Assembly: GCF_014695775.1 (NCBI RefSeq)
Contig: NZ_JACJOX010000018.1
Coordinates: 1-64,000 of the forward strand
Origin: Leptolyngbya sp. FACHB-60
GTDB taxonomy: Bacteria > Cyanobacteriota > Cyanobacteriia > Phormidesmidales > Phormidesmidaceae
Length of the DNA stretch: 64,000 bases
Direction of reading: 5' to 3'
The notes under the pieces were generated by a model. It did no database searches, was not told where the DNA came from, and saw only the letters and a program-made list of their open reading frames with translations. Numbering within the stretch: the first letter of the stretch is position 1; every line of letters starts with the position of its first letter. Below, piece after piece: positions 44,158 through 52,147 of the stretch. Made by a program: the position numbers and the translations under genes.

Positions 44158-44440
44158 CTCTGGATGAGTTTTTATTTTGGATGATTAATTCAAGAAGTTT
44201 TGCCGAGCAAGGGATAGAAACATTGACGACAGCGGCATGCATCAGTTCCCATTTCCCCTCTCTAGGAACTCTAACCGCTTCTCCCTGCCATAATGCACTT
44301 GCCGCCAAACCTCTAAGCTCAAACCTAGAAGCTTATGAGTTTCTGCTGCACCGCTGTGTTGGGGTTGCTACCCTACGCGGACACTCCCTAAAAGTCTGTA
44401 AACAAAACCTTTTGCCCAAGTGTCACACGCCCAATGGGTA

Positions 44441-44770
44441 CTACACGGCGGGAGGGGTTGAGAGAGACCACATGACCCGTGCCACATGTAACTCGATTTG
44501 CTCTCCTTCAAGCTGCTGAGCAAGGCGATTAAGAGTGACACCACGCTCTTGTCCACGGTTGATGTAGTAGATACGGTCATCACCTTCGAGAGTGATAACT
44601 ACATCATTGACACCGCCACCCATAACGTTACTTACTCGATCAGAAACTACATCAGTATTGTTAACCGTGGGTTGTGGAGCAACGCTAACTACAAGGACGT
44701 AAGCTACGAGTGCAAACGATGTAAGCACAGTCATTAAGCCTAATTTTCGAAGCCGAAGAGTAGTTTGCAT
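44441..44770 (-). CDS. small exported protein of unknown function
   Basis: From the ATG at 44770 the product has a hydrophobic N-terminal segment (LGLMTVLTSFALVAYVLVVSVAP), either a signal peptide or an anchor, and a small polar domain (NDVVITLEGDDRIYYINRGQERGVTLNRLAQQLEGEQIELHVARV) with a beta-rich look. The strong Shine-Dalgarno GGAGGAG ends ten bases upstream of the ATG; a TTG two codons earlier is also possible. It is probably real. No family recognised. Confidence 0.6.
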   Translation of the reverse strand: MQTTLRLRKLGLMTVLTSFALVAYVLVVSVAPQPTVNNTDVVSDRVSNVMGGGVNDVVITLEGDDRIYYINRGQERGVTLNRLAQQLEGEQIELHVARVMWSLSTPPAV

Positions 44771-45159
44771 AAACAATATTCTCCTCCAAGCCTATAGACT
44801 ACCGATACTGTAGACAAGCCGTGAAAGGCATTGTTCCTCTACAGATAAGCTCATATCAAATTTTCATAATTGAATTCATATCCTGCCTTAAGGCAGTCTA
44901 CCAATACCGCTCCTTAGATAACTTAGTAATCAGAATCATTCATATAAACAAGAGCAGTGTTATTCCACCCATTCAAAGTGGTCGTCTTGATCTCACATAT
45001 AGCTCCACGTTGTAGTAATGGCTCAACCGCTCTTAATGAACCAGTGCCCGATCAACTTGTTTACTTAAAGTGCCTTTTCTAGCCTTGTTTTCCTGGGTAA
45101 CCCTACAGTACGGTTGAAACGTGAGCGATAATCTTCTCCCTCTCACCCTTGGAAAGCAA

Positions 45160-45921
45160 ATGCTTCTACCCTCTCTGCGCTTCAAACAACCGTTACTGTT
45201 GTCGATCGCCCTACCGCTAACTCTTTTGATGCCTGCTGCTGTGCCGCTTACACAAGCGCAAGAACCCCCGATAGAAATTGCCCCGACCAGCATTCAGCTC
45301 AATGAAGAAGCTAATCGCCTCCTAGATCAGGGCATGGATCAGTTCGATGCCGATCAATATCAGGAAGCCTTGCAATCGTTTCAAGCGGCTTTAGAACGTT
45401 TTCGTCAGAATGGCGATCGCTACTACGAAGCGGCTGCACTAAACATTCTTGGCGTTGTTTACGGTTCTATGGGTCAGCCTCAGCAAGCCATTGAGCACCA
45501 TCAGCAAGCACTGTCAATCGGGCAAGCAATTAGTGCTCTTGATCTAGAAGCGGCTGCACTGAACAATCTTGGCACTGTTTATGCCTTCATAAATCAGCCT
45601 CAGCAAGCTATTGAATACTACCAGCAAGCCCTACCACTTTACCGAGAAACGGACGATCGCTACAGGGAGATGATGTCGCTTGTATTGATTGCGGAGGCGC
45701 TGATTACACAGAATCAAACTGACTTGGCAATTGACTATTTTGGGCAGTCTGTTGAAGTGTTTGCGGCAATTCGTGCTGAACAGATAGCTCAGGATGTATA
45801 CATACCTTCTGATTTTAAGTTACTCAAAGAGCCTTACCACCGTTACGCCGAGCGGCTAAGACAGCAAAATCGCCCTCAAGAAGCGCAACAGGTGCTTGAT
45901 TTGATCAGGGAAGTGGAATAA
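45160..45921 (+). CDS. exported TPR protein
   Basis: From the ATG at 45160 the product has a signal peptide (LLLSIALPLTLLMPAAVPLTQAQ) and at least three canonical TPRs: ANRLLDQGMDQFDADQYQEALQSFQAAL, AALNILGVVYGSMGQPQQAIEHHQQAL and AALNNLGTVYAFINQPQQAIEYYQQAL. The two last units are almost identical, a sign of recent repeat duplication. A longer frame opens at 45121, but the later Met gives a standard signal peptide. TPR proteins of this type are numerous in filamentous cyanobacteria. The 350 bases before it (44777-45120) contain no gene that I can support. Confidence 0.85.
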   Translation: MLLPSLRFKQPLLLSIALPLTLLMPAAVPLTQAQEPPIEIAPTSIQLNEEANRLLDQGMDQFDADQYQEALQSFQAALERFRQNGDRYYEAAALNILGVVYGSMGQPQQAIEHHQQALSIGQAISALDLEAAALNNLGTVYAFINQPQQAIEYYQQALPLYRETDDRYREMMSLVLIAEALITQNQTDLAIDYFGQSVEVFAAIRAEQIAQDVYIPSDFKLLKEPYHRYAERLRQQNRPQEAQQVLDLIREVE

Positions 45922-46103
45922 AGATAGCCGCGATCGAGTTTGATGACATTACCTTAAGTGTGTAAGGGGAGCCCGCATTCTCTCGTTGACTAGTTCCGGC
46001 AATAGCAGATAGGTTAGCTGCCCGCGCAGCTAGGATTTCACCGAGGGATAGTTTTAGAGTCATCACTGTAGTTAAACTCCAGCGATCGCTGAACCAGTAA
46101 TAC

Positions 46104-47057
46104 TCAAGCCACTCGTAAACGCTCAATATCCTTCTTCGGCGGGGTACCAAACATGCGGGAATATTCGCGACTGAACTGAGAAGGGCTCTCATAACCCACC
46201 TGATACGCCGCGTAGGTTGCATCCGCATCTTCAGCCAGCATCAAACGCCGGGCTTCCAATAACCTCAACTGCTTTTGATATTGCAATGGACTCATTGAGG
46301 TCACGGCCTTGAAGTGCCGATGAAATGATGCAGAAGACATACTCGCTTGCTCGGCCAACTCATCAACGCGCAATGACTTTGTAAACTCAGCCTTAATCTG
46401 TTTAATCACCGCTGCAATGCGCTGCATGTGGCTACCGGAGGTCGCAATCTGCCAAACCGCTTCGCTCTGGTCGCCCATTAGAAGACGGTAATAAATTTCG
46501 CGAATCATCATCGGGGCCAAGAATGGAATATCCTCAGGCGTATCTAAAAGCCGGGTAAGCCGGGTAGCACAATCAATCAATGGGGCACTTGCATGGCTGA
46601 CGAACAAGCCCCTCACCGAACTTTCTTGTTTATCCGAACTGCGCTGAATCTGATCGATAATATCCCAAAGCTGAGTCGCGTCCAAGCTGAGCTTAAAGCA
46701 TAGATACGGCTTGCCCGGTGCCGCTTCGACAATAGTTCCACTAAGTGGCAGATCGACTGTGACCACAATGTATTGAGCCGCACCATAGTGGTAGGTTTCC
46801 TTACCCAGCAAGGTTTCTTTTTTACCCTGAAGAATAATGCACAGCGTCGGCTCATAGACAGAGCAGAGTGTTGTAGGAGCTGCAGATTCCCGCATCAATT
46901 CTAGCTGAGCGATCGCCGTCGGATGGATGCCATTCTCCCTGCCATCCGTGTGGCGGGCCACTAACTGCGCCAGCTCTTGACAAGCCTCAATTGTGGCCGC
47001 GCGATTTAAGGATTCATCTACCATACCGGGCTCTCTGCTTAGCAGCATATCGGACAT
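46104..47057 (-). CDS. AraC family transcriptional regulator
   Basis: Regulator with an N-terminal AraC-type ligand-binding domain (CSVYEPTLCIILQGKKETLLG, GAAQYIVVTVDLPLSGTI) and a C-terminal double helix-turn-helix (LRVDELAEQASMSSASFHRHFKAVTSMSPLQYQK, ATYAAYQVGYESPSQFSREYSRMFG). The frame is open to 47108, but bases 47081 onward belong to a repeat that recurs at 49776 in another context, so the first codons are probably not coding. I take the Met at 47057 (MSDMLLSREPG) as start. It is divergent from the duplicated dehydrogenase promoter and probably controls the redox genes to its right. The gap 45922-46103 holds no supported gene. Confidence 0.9.
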   Translation of the reverse strand: MSDMLLSREPGMVDESLNRAATIEACQELAQLVARHTDGRENGIHPTAIAQLELMRESAAPTTLCSVYEPTLCIILQGKKETLLGKETYHYGAAQYIVVTVDLPLSGTIVEAAPGKPYLCFKLSLDATQLWDIIDQIQRSSDKQESSVRGLFVSHASAPLIDCATRLTRLLDTPEDIPFLAPMMIREIYYRLLMGDQSEAVWQIATSGSHMQRIAAVIKQIKAEFTKSLRVDELAEQASMSSASFHRHFKAVTSMSPLQYQKQLRLLEARRLMLAEDADATYAAYQVGYESPSQFSREYSRMFGTPPKKDIERLRVA

Positions 47058-47080
47058 TCCTCCCATCGCTTTGCTGAGCC

Positions 47081-47435
47081 TATTATAGAGAATTCTTTTG
47101 AGCAGCACTCTCCTGCTTGAGAAAATTAGGCAATGATCTGCAAAGTTTGTGTACTCAGAACCTTTTTCTCGAGGCCTATGATGAATTCATGCCAGAGAGG
47201 CAATGCAAGGATAAGGCAATAAAGGAGGGCGACCGATGGCTCAGGAAACAGGGTTCATTAGAGGTGCTCCTCGTGGAATTGAAGCCGGAATCATAACCGC
47301 CATTTTAGCAGTAGCGAATTGGTTAACGGCGACTGCCTACGAACAGAATAATCTGCATCGATTTGAGTCAAACCTCAACGTACCGATGCTTAGCCTGGAT
47401 ATCACCATTAAGGCTCAGCTGTAAGCGGCACTGCG
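47081..47435 (+). repeat. duplicated promoter plus dehydrogenase 5' region, copy 1 (decayed)
   Basis: This segment is a diverged direct repeat of 49776-50125. Shared blocks include TCCTGCTTGAGAAAATTAGG, CAATGATCTGCAA, TTAGAACC-type DNA, and AATAAAGGAG before the start codon. It covers the operator/promoter region and about 60 codons of the short-chain dehydrogenase. Confidence 0.7.
47236..47424 (+). pseudogene. truncated copy of the short-chain dehydrogenase at 49932
   Basis: The 62-codon frame (AQETGFIRGAPRGIEAGII, then AYEQNNLHRFESNLNV, MLSLDITIKAQL) matches the N-terminus of the intact enzyme (TQKTWFITGASRGIGAEIA, RKKSDLDQFESHPNA, LSLDITDEAQV). The TGASRGIG coenzyme loop has become RGAPRGIE, and the frame stops where the intact copy continues with QAAVAAG. 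It keeps a good ribosome binding site (AAAGGAGGGCGACCG). It is surely non-functional as an enzyme. Confidence 0.7.
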
Positions 47436-47617
47436 GATTTTTTCGGCACTTCTAGTTTTTTTGAGCAGTCAATCGCTATTGATAGCGAGTTAGCCACACC
47501 ATCAAAACGGATGGTGAATAGCGGGTTTTCTGGTGTGAATCAATGGCTGTTCATCACACAGCTGATTGATTAACAGGAGTGTTCGTACTATCTATAAAAA
47601 ATGCAAGGAATTAACTA

Positions 47618-49639
47618 ATGTCAGAACAATATCAAGAAACTGCTCAATACGAGCAAGATGGACAAACTGGTGTTCAAACAATCTCTCCACGAGAGAGACA
47701 GCATGACTACAAAGAAGCGATCGAGATACTTGCATCAAAGATCCGAGGTGAACTGATCCTTCCTGGCAACCCTGCTTATGAAGCAGAACGAAAGGTCTGG
47801 AACGGTCTTGCTGATGGCTATCCTGCTGCGATCGTGCGCTGCATGAATGCGGAAGATGTCAGAACTGCCGTCAATGTTGCCCGTGAGCATGCGATGACGC
47901 TCTCTGTGCGTAGTGGCGGACATAGCGCAGCCGGGCATGGCACTAATACCGGTGGCCTAGTGATCGATCTTTCCCAGATGAAGACGATGACGATTGACCC
48001 GGTAGGCCACACGGCCCGTCTGGAACCTGGTCTGACCTGGGGTGAAGTTGCCGAAAAGCTCCAGCCCTTTGGATTGGCATTGACAGCAGGCGATGTTGCC
48101 TCTGTGGGTGTGGGTGGCTTGCTGCTCGGCGGCGGCATCGGTTGGATGGTCCGCGCCTATGGTCTAACCATCGATCGCCTGCAAGCAGTGGAACTAGTTA
48201 CAGCGGACGGACAACTGCTGCGTGCCAGTGCTGACGAAAATCCCGAACTGTTTTGGGGACTGCGCGGTGGCGGTGGTAACTTCGGCGTTGCGACCGCTTT
48301 CGAAGTAAACCTGCATCCAGGTGGAACTATCCTGGGCGGTGCCGTATTTTATGAGGCAACCGAGGCAGAGCGCATTCTGCGGGAATATACCCGCCTAGCC
48401 GCCGCCGCACCCGATGAACTTTCCACCGAAGTTTTGTTCATGCTGGCACCCCCTGCCCCCTTCATTCCCCCTGACAAACAGGGAACCCCAGTCGTCGGGA
48501 TTATGGTCTGCTACACCGGGGACATCAGCGAGGGTGAGGGGGTTGTGGCTCCCCTACGTCAGCTTGCCACCCCGATCGCCGACCTGATTGCGCCCATGCC
48601 CTATTCGGCTATTTTTGCGCTCACGGCGGTTGGTGAGATCCCTGGCTTTCAGCATCATTCGCGATCGCAATTCTTCGAGACCTTCTCCGACGAGATGATC
48701 CACACCTTAGTCGCAGCATCCCAGTCAGTTGTGTCTCCCGAAACGTTGATTTCCCTGCGGGTGCTAGGTGGCGCTATGAGTCGGGTCGCACCCGATGCAA
48801 CAGCCTTTGCTCACCGTGACAAACAGGGCATGGTTCTAGTCAGTCATTTCGCACCGCTATCGGCTGATGCTGCCAGTCTCGATGCCCGCACCCAACGAGT
48901 CTTTCGGGCGCTCTTACCTTACGCTAACGGGGCTTATGTGGGTTTCCTGGCAGACGAGGGAGAGCAGCGGATTCGTGAGGTCTACCCGCCTGCTACCTAT
49001 GCACGACTCGTAGCGCTCAAGAACCAATATGACCCGGCCAATCTGTTTCATCGTAATCAGAACATCAAACCCACTGTTGCCCCAGCAGATTTGCTGATTC
49101 AGCAAGTTCATAGCCCTAACCTTTACCCCCAAAACACAATGAGTATTCAATCTAATCAAAGCAACGTTGCAATTGTCGGACAAAGTGAGAACCTCGATTG
49201 GTTCGATACAATGGCCGGCGAGCAGATGGCTATCCGCGTACACAGCAAAGACGTTAACGGGGCTTTCACCATTATTGAAGTGGATGTTCCACCGTTCTCA
49301 GGTCCTCCGCTCCACTATCACGAAGATAGGGAAGAGATCTTTGAAGTCCTTGAAGGCAGATTTCGCTTTCACTGCGCGGGCGAAGAGTTTGAGGCCGGCC
49401 CCGGAACCTCGGTTGTTGTGCCCCGTAACACTGTGCATGGATGGGTGAATCTTGGACCTGGAAGGGCTCGGTTGCTCGGCACTTTTGTCCCCGGTGGCAT
49501 CGATGAATTCTTCCCCCTAATCGGTCAAACGCTGCCCGAAGGTTGGACAGATCTTGCCCGCCAACACGACACTTGGATCGTTGGAGCGCCCCTATCTGTT
49601 CAAGCTCCAGCTGCCAACGCTGCTGCTGACCTGCGCTGA
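47618..49639 (+). CDS. FAD-linked oxidase (BBE type) fused to a C-terminal cupin
   Basis: Residues about 35-490 form a berberine-bridge-enzyme-like oxidase. The FAD-binding part has SVRSGGHSAAGHG with His102, the likely covalent flavin site, and GVGGLLLGGGIGWMVRAYGL; the C-terminal BBE segment ends YDPANLFHRNQNIKPT. A linker follows, and from Met508 (49139) a complete cupin of about 165 residues with the metal-binding histidines in PPLHYHEDREE and NTVHGWVN. Stand-alone cupins often start at such a Met, so two genes appear fused. The substrate is unknown; relatives oxidise carbohydrates or alkaloid-like compounds. It lies between the two copies of the dehydrogenase promoter repeat. Confidence 0.9.
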   Translation: MSEQYQETAQYEQDGQTGVQTISPRERQHDYKEAIEILASKIRGELILPGNPAYEAERKVWNGLADGYPAAIVRCMNAEDVRTAVNVAREHAMTLSVRSGGHSAAGHGTNTGGLVIDLSQMKTMTIDPVGHTARLEPGLTWGEVAEKLQPFGLALTAGDVASVGVGGLLLGGGIGWMVRAYGLTIDRLQAVELVTADGQLLRASADENPELFWGLRGGGGNFGVATAFEVNLHPGGTILGGAVFYEATEAERILREYTRLAAAAPDELSTEVLFMLAPPAPFIPPDKQGTPVVGIMVCYTGDISEGEGVVAPLRQLATPIADLIAPMPYSAIFALTAVGEIPGFQHHSRSQFFETFSDEMIHTLVAASQSVVSPETLISLRVLGGAMSRVAPDATAFAHRDKQGMVLVSHFAPLSADAASLDARTQRVFRALLPYANGAYVGFLADEGEQRIREVYPPATYARLVALKNQYDPANLFHRNQNIKPTVAPADLLIQQVHSPNLYPQNTMSIQSNQSNVAIVGQSENLDWFDTMAGEQMAIRVHSKDVNGAFTIIEVDVPPFSGPPLHYHEDREEIFEVLEGRFRFHCAGEEFEAGPGTSVVVPRNTVHGWVNLGPGRARLLGTFVPGGIDEFFPLIGQTLPEGWTDLARQHDTWIVGAPLSVQAPAANAAADLR

Positions 49640-49732
49640 GCCATGACAAATCGAACACTTGAATAACGTGATTGAGCAGGATGTGCTTTGAGAACTCATT
49701 TGCCATCCTGGGTCTTTGTAGACGTTTAGCGA

Positions 49733-49774
49733 CGCGGCAAGACGATGAGAGATAACTCTCATCGTCTTGCCGCG
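49733..49774. terminator. 19-base perfect hairpin after the oxidase-cupin gene
   Basis: Arms 49733-49751 and 49756-49774 (core GGCAAGACGATGAGAG) pair perfectly around ATAA. No T-run follows on either strand. It lies 94 bases after the oxidase stop and ends two bases before the second copy of the promoter repeat begins. Confidence 0.6.
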
Positions 49775-49775
49775 C

Positions 49776-50125
49776 CTATTTGGAAAGATTCTTCTGAGCG
49801 CCGTTTTCCTGCTTGAGAAAATTAGGCAATGATCTGCAAGGTCTGTGTATTTAGAACCTTTTGCCCAAACCCTACTATGAACCCATGCCCAAAAGGCAAT
49901 GAAAGAATAAGGCAATAAAGGAGATAGACCGATGACTCAAAAAACATGGTTCATTACCGGTGCTTCCCGTGGAATTGGGGCCGAAATCGCGAAAGCCGTT
50001 TTGGCCGCAGGAGACCAACTAATTGCAACCGCTCGCAAAAAGTCTGACCTAGATCAATTCGAGTCGCACCCCAATGCCTTGACGCTCAGCCTAGATATTA
50101 CCGATGAGGCTCAAGTACAGGCAGC
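49776..50125 (+). repeat. duplicated promoter plus dehydrogenase 5' region, copy 2 (intact)
   Basis: Direct repeat of 47081-47435. Here the coding part runs on into a complete dehydrogenase gene. The non-coding half (49776-49931) presumably holds the promoter and any AraC operator. Confidence 0.7.
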
Positions 50126-50759
50126 CGTGGCAGCAGGACTGGAACGCTTTGGGCAGATTGATGTGTTAGTCAACAATGCTGGATTTGGCATACTAGGCGG
50201 CATTGAGGAAACCAGTGCAGAAGAGGTTGAGCGGGTCTATCGCACCAATGTCTTCGGCCTGTTGAATATGACCCGTGCCGTATTACCCAGCATGCGTCAG
50301 CGTCGCTCTGGGCACATCATTAACCTCTCGTCGATTGGAGGCTATCGCTCGACTCCAGGGTGGGGCGTCTATTCCTCAACCAAGTTTGCCGTTGAGGGCA
50401 TTACCGAAGCGCTGCATGATGAATTAGCACCTCTAGGCATCCATGCGACTGTGGTTGAACCGGGATACTTCCGGACCGGTTTTCTCGATGGTAGCTCACT
50501 CCAGCACACAGCAGAGATTTCGGATTACGCGGAGACGGTCGGCAAAGTTCGTAAACTCGCCTCTGAACTGAGCTATCAACAGCCGGGAGACCCCACCAAG
50601 CTGGCCCAAGCGATGCTTCAGCTCGCCAATGCTGATACGCCACCGCTACGGTTACCGCTCGGTACAGACACCCTTCAAGCTATTGCTAAGAAGAACGCTT
50701 ACGTCGAGCAAGAAACCGCACAATGGCGCGCGCTAGCTGAATCTACTGATTACAGATAG
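49932..50759 (+). CDS. short-chain dehydrogenase/reductase
   Basis: NAD(P)-dependent oxidoreductase of the classical SDR family. Coenzyme loop ITGASRGIGAEIA, Asn-Asn-Ala-Gly at VNNAGFG, active-site Ser in LSSIGGY and Tyr-x3-Lys in YSSTKFA are all present, followed by VEPGYFRTGFLD. Length 275. The ATG at 49932 follows AAAGGAGATAGACCG. It is preceded by the repeat-borne promoter shared with the decayed copy at 47236 and lies in a cluster with the AraC regulator and the oxidase-cupin protein. Substrate unknown. Confidence 0.93.
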   Translation: MTQKTWFITGASRGIGAEIAKAVLAAGDQLIATARKKSDLDQFESHPNALTLSLDITDEAQVQAAVAAGLERFGQIDVLVNNAGFGILGGIEETSAEEVERVYRTNVFGLLNMTRAVLPSMRQRRSGHIINLSSIGGYRSTPGWGVYSSTKFAVEGITEALHDELAPLGIHATVVEPGYFRTGFLDGSSLQHTAEISDYAETVGKVRKLASELSYQQPGDPTKLAQAMLQLANADTPPLRLPLGTDTLQAIAKKNAYVEQETAQWRALAESTDYR

Positions 50760-50790
50760 CAGGCGCAGAAGGATAACGAATGAATGCTTT

Positions 50791-50827
50791 CAAGTTCTCG
50801 GTGGCGACATTACGCTCCGAGAACTTG
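50791..50827. repeat. 11-base inverted repeat after the dehydrogenase gene
   Basis: CAAGTTCTCGG and CCGAGAACTTG pair perfectly around a 15-base loop, 31 bases after the dehydrogenase stop. No T-run. It may be a transcript-end stem. Confidence 0.4.
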
Positions 50828-51027
50828 AGGCATATCTCGGTGAAGTGTTTATTGCCCAGGAAAGCTGAAGCTCCAGCGATTGAGAGGAGCCCAATCAGGT
50901 CGAGCTATGGTTGGCTATAAATACGGCCACGTCGATGCTGATTCTGCGGCTGATTGGAAAGGCTACCTGGGAGAGCTAAGGCCAGCGATACCTGATGCAG
51001 CGGGGCAACCCAGGGTGCAGCAATTGA

Positions 51028-51059
51028 GCCTGATGTAGTGCGATCGCACTACATCAGGC
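51028..51059. repeat. perfect 32-base palindrome centred on a HIP1 octamer
   Basis: The sequence is identical to its own reverse complement over 32 bases. The centre is GCGATCGC and the outer part is GCCTGATGTAGT / ACTACATCAGGC. It lies in a gene-poor stretch (50760-51181) that otherwise shows only short frames. It could be a terminator, a protein-binding site or a repair/mobile element trace. Confidence 0.5.
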
Positions 51060-51181
51060 CGCACCAAATAGTAGGACTTCTTAAGAAATCTGCCGTTCGG
51101 TCGTAGCTCCTCAATCATTACGAGTGTTAACTCGTAAACAGGGAAATCAACCTGACGCAATACCAAAAGGGGTGGCAAGTG

Positions 51182-51343
51182 GTGAACAACGAATTTCGCA
51201 TTTTGCTAGAGGCTTATACCCAGGCTTCAAATGATGGGGACACGGGTACGGCTGAAGCGTTGCTGAGAGAACTAGATGGCATAGTCATCACCCAATACGA
51301 TCGCGTGAATGCAGAAAAAACTAAGGGATGCACTGTAGAGTAA
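51182..51343 (+). CDS. small protein of unknown function (53 residues)
   Basis: GTG at 51182 opens a frame NNEFRILLEAYTQASNDGD, TGTAEALLRELDGIVITQYD ending RVNAEKTKGCTVE. The sequence is helical and amphipathic with a conserved-looking LLEAYTQAS segment. AAAGGGG lies about 12 bases upstream. No other gene competes here, and a hairpin follows. I cannot assign a family. Confidence 0.45.
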   Translation: MNNEFRILLEAYTQASNDGDTGTAEALLRELDGIVITQYDRVNAEKTKGCTVE

Positions 51344-51364
51344 TGCCTACACAGAGGTCAAACA

Positions 51365-51401
51365 AAAACCCCCATGGGCCAACGGTGCCAGTGGGGGTTA
51401 G
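51365..51401 (-). terminator. hairpin with T-run on the minus strand
   Basis: AACCCCCA (51369-51376) pairs with TGGGGGTT (51394-51401); the minus-strand stem is followed by TTTTTG. It follows the small gene at 51182 on the plus strand, where no T-run is present, so it may be used from the right or act only as a 3' stem. Confidence 0.45.
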
Positions 51402-51476
51402 TTCTCAGGATGTATCTACGATTAATGAGCATTACTCCTCACTTCTCCATACATCGTTCTCTGAGTTCCTTTCCTG

Positions 51477-51983
51477 ATGGGTACTTCCCTGATTTTGACA
51501 CTGAAGTTAGACCAAGCTACTTTCGAGCGAGTAAACACGTTACGTCAGCGGTACTTTCCCCCGGAGCGTAATGTCGTTCCTGCCCACGTAATTCTGTTTC
51601 ATCAATTACCGGGGGAGCAAGAGCCGGCTATTTCCGACAGATTAAAAACCTTGTGCGCTCAGATAAAGCACTTTCCTTTTTCCTTGCCCTCGCTCCAGTT
51701 TTTTGGCAACGGTGTCGCCATCAACGTCAATGCCCCTGAGCTGATGCAATTACACAAAACCTTGGCAGCGACCTGGGACGAATGGCTCATTCCCCAAGAT
51801 CGCCAGGGCTACCGCCCGCATATCACGATTCAAAACAAAGTAGACTCCAAAACAGCCCGCCAGCTATATGAAGAACTGGAAGCGCAATGGCAATCTACGA
51901 CGGGATGGGGAGAAGGCTTGTTGCTGTGGTACTACCAAAAAGGACCGTGGGAGTTAGCTAGAGAATTTTGCTTTTCTCAATAG
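51477..51983 (+). CDS. 2'-5' RNA ligase / 2H phosphoesterase family protein
   Basis: A 168-residue 2H-type protein. The two histidine motifs are VPAHVILFH (His37) and RPHITIQNK (His115). The second is the canonical H-x-(S/T); the first has Ile instead of Ser/Thr, a variation seen in divergent members. Relatives ligate or hydrolyse 2',5'- or cyclic phosphodiester bonds in RNA. A stand-alone cytoplasmic protein with no signal peptide. The ATG at 51477 begins GTSLILTLKLDQ, the usual first strand. Confidence 0.85.
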   Translation: MGTSLILTLKLDQATFERVNTLRQRYFPPERNVVPAHVILFHQLPGEQEPAISDRLKTLCAQIKHFPFSLPSLQFFGNGVAINVNAPELMQLHKTLAATWDEWLIPQDRQGYRPHITIQNKVDSKTARQLYEELEAQWQSTTGWGEGLLLWYYQKGPWELAREFCFSQ

Positions 51984-52147
51984 CTCATGCCCTAGATTCT
52001 AGAAGGCGTAGCGGATGTTGCAGTACGGCAACTGCTGAAACGGTGCTCGATCAAAAGCGATAGAATGCACTCCGTTTGGACGCCTCAGAACTATGTGCGA
52101 ACGGTAGCTACACTGGTGAGCGTTGCGCGCCAAGACCGACTCTATTT

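Noticed and set aside
44066..44308. An 80-codon minus-strand frame with a plausible centre (VRVPREGKWELMHAAVV)
   Set aside because: No start signal, overlaps another candidate gene and has a random-looking C-terminal half.
45905..46065. A minus-strand frame of about 52 codons (start MTLKLSLGEILAARAA) downstream of the AraC gene
   Set aside because: It looks faintly protein-like but has no Shine-Dalgarno, overlaps the end of the TPR gene and resembles no family I know.
50907..51038. A 43-codon plus-strand frame (start MVGYKYGHVDADSAADW)
   Set aside because: Reasonable composition, but it has no clear ribosome binding site and ends inside the HIP1-centred palindrome; too little to call a gene.
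51430..51450. ACTCCTCAC resembling the single-stranded core of the cyanobacterial sRNA Yfr1
   Set aside because: The motif is incomplete (ACTCCTCACTT) and the flanking stem and terminator of Yfr1 are missing.
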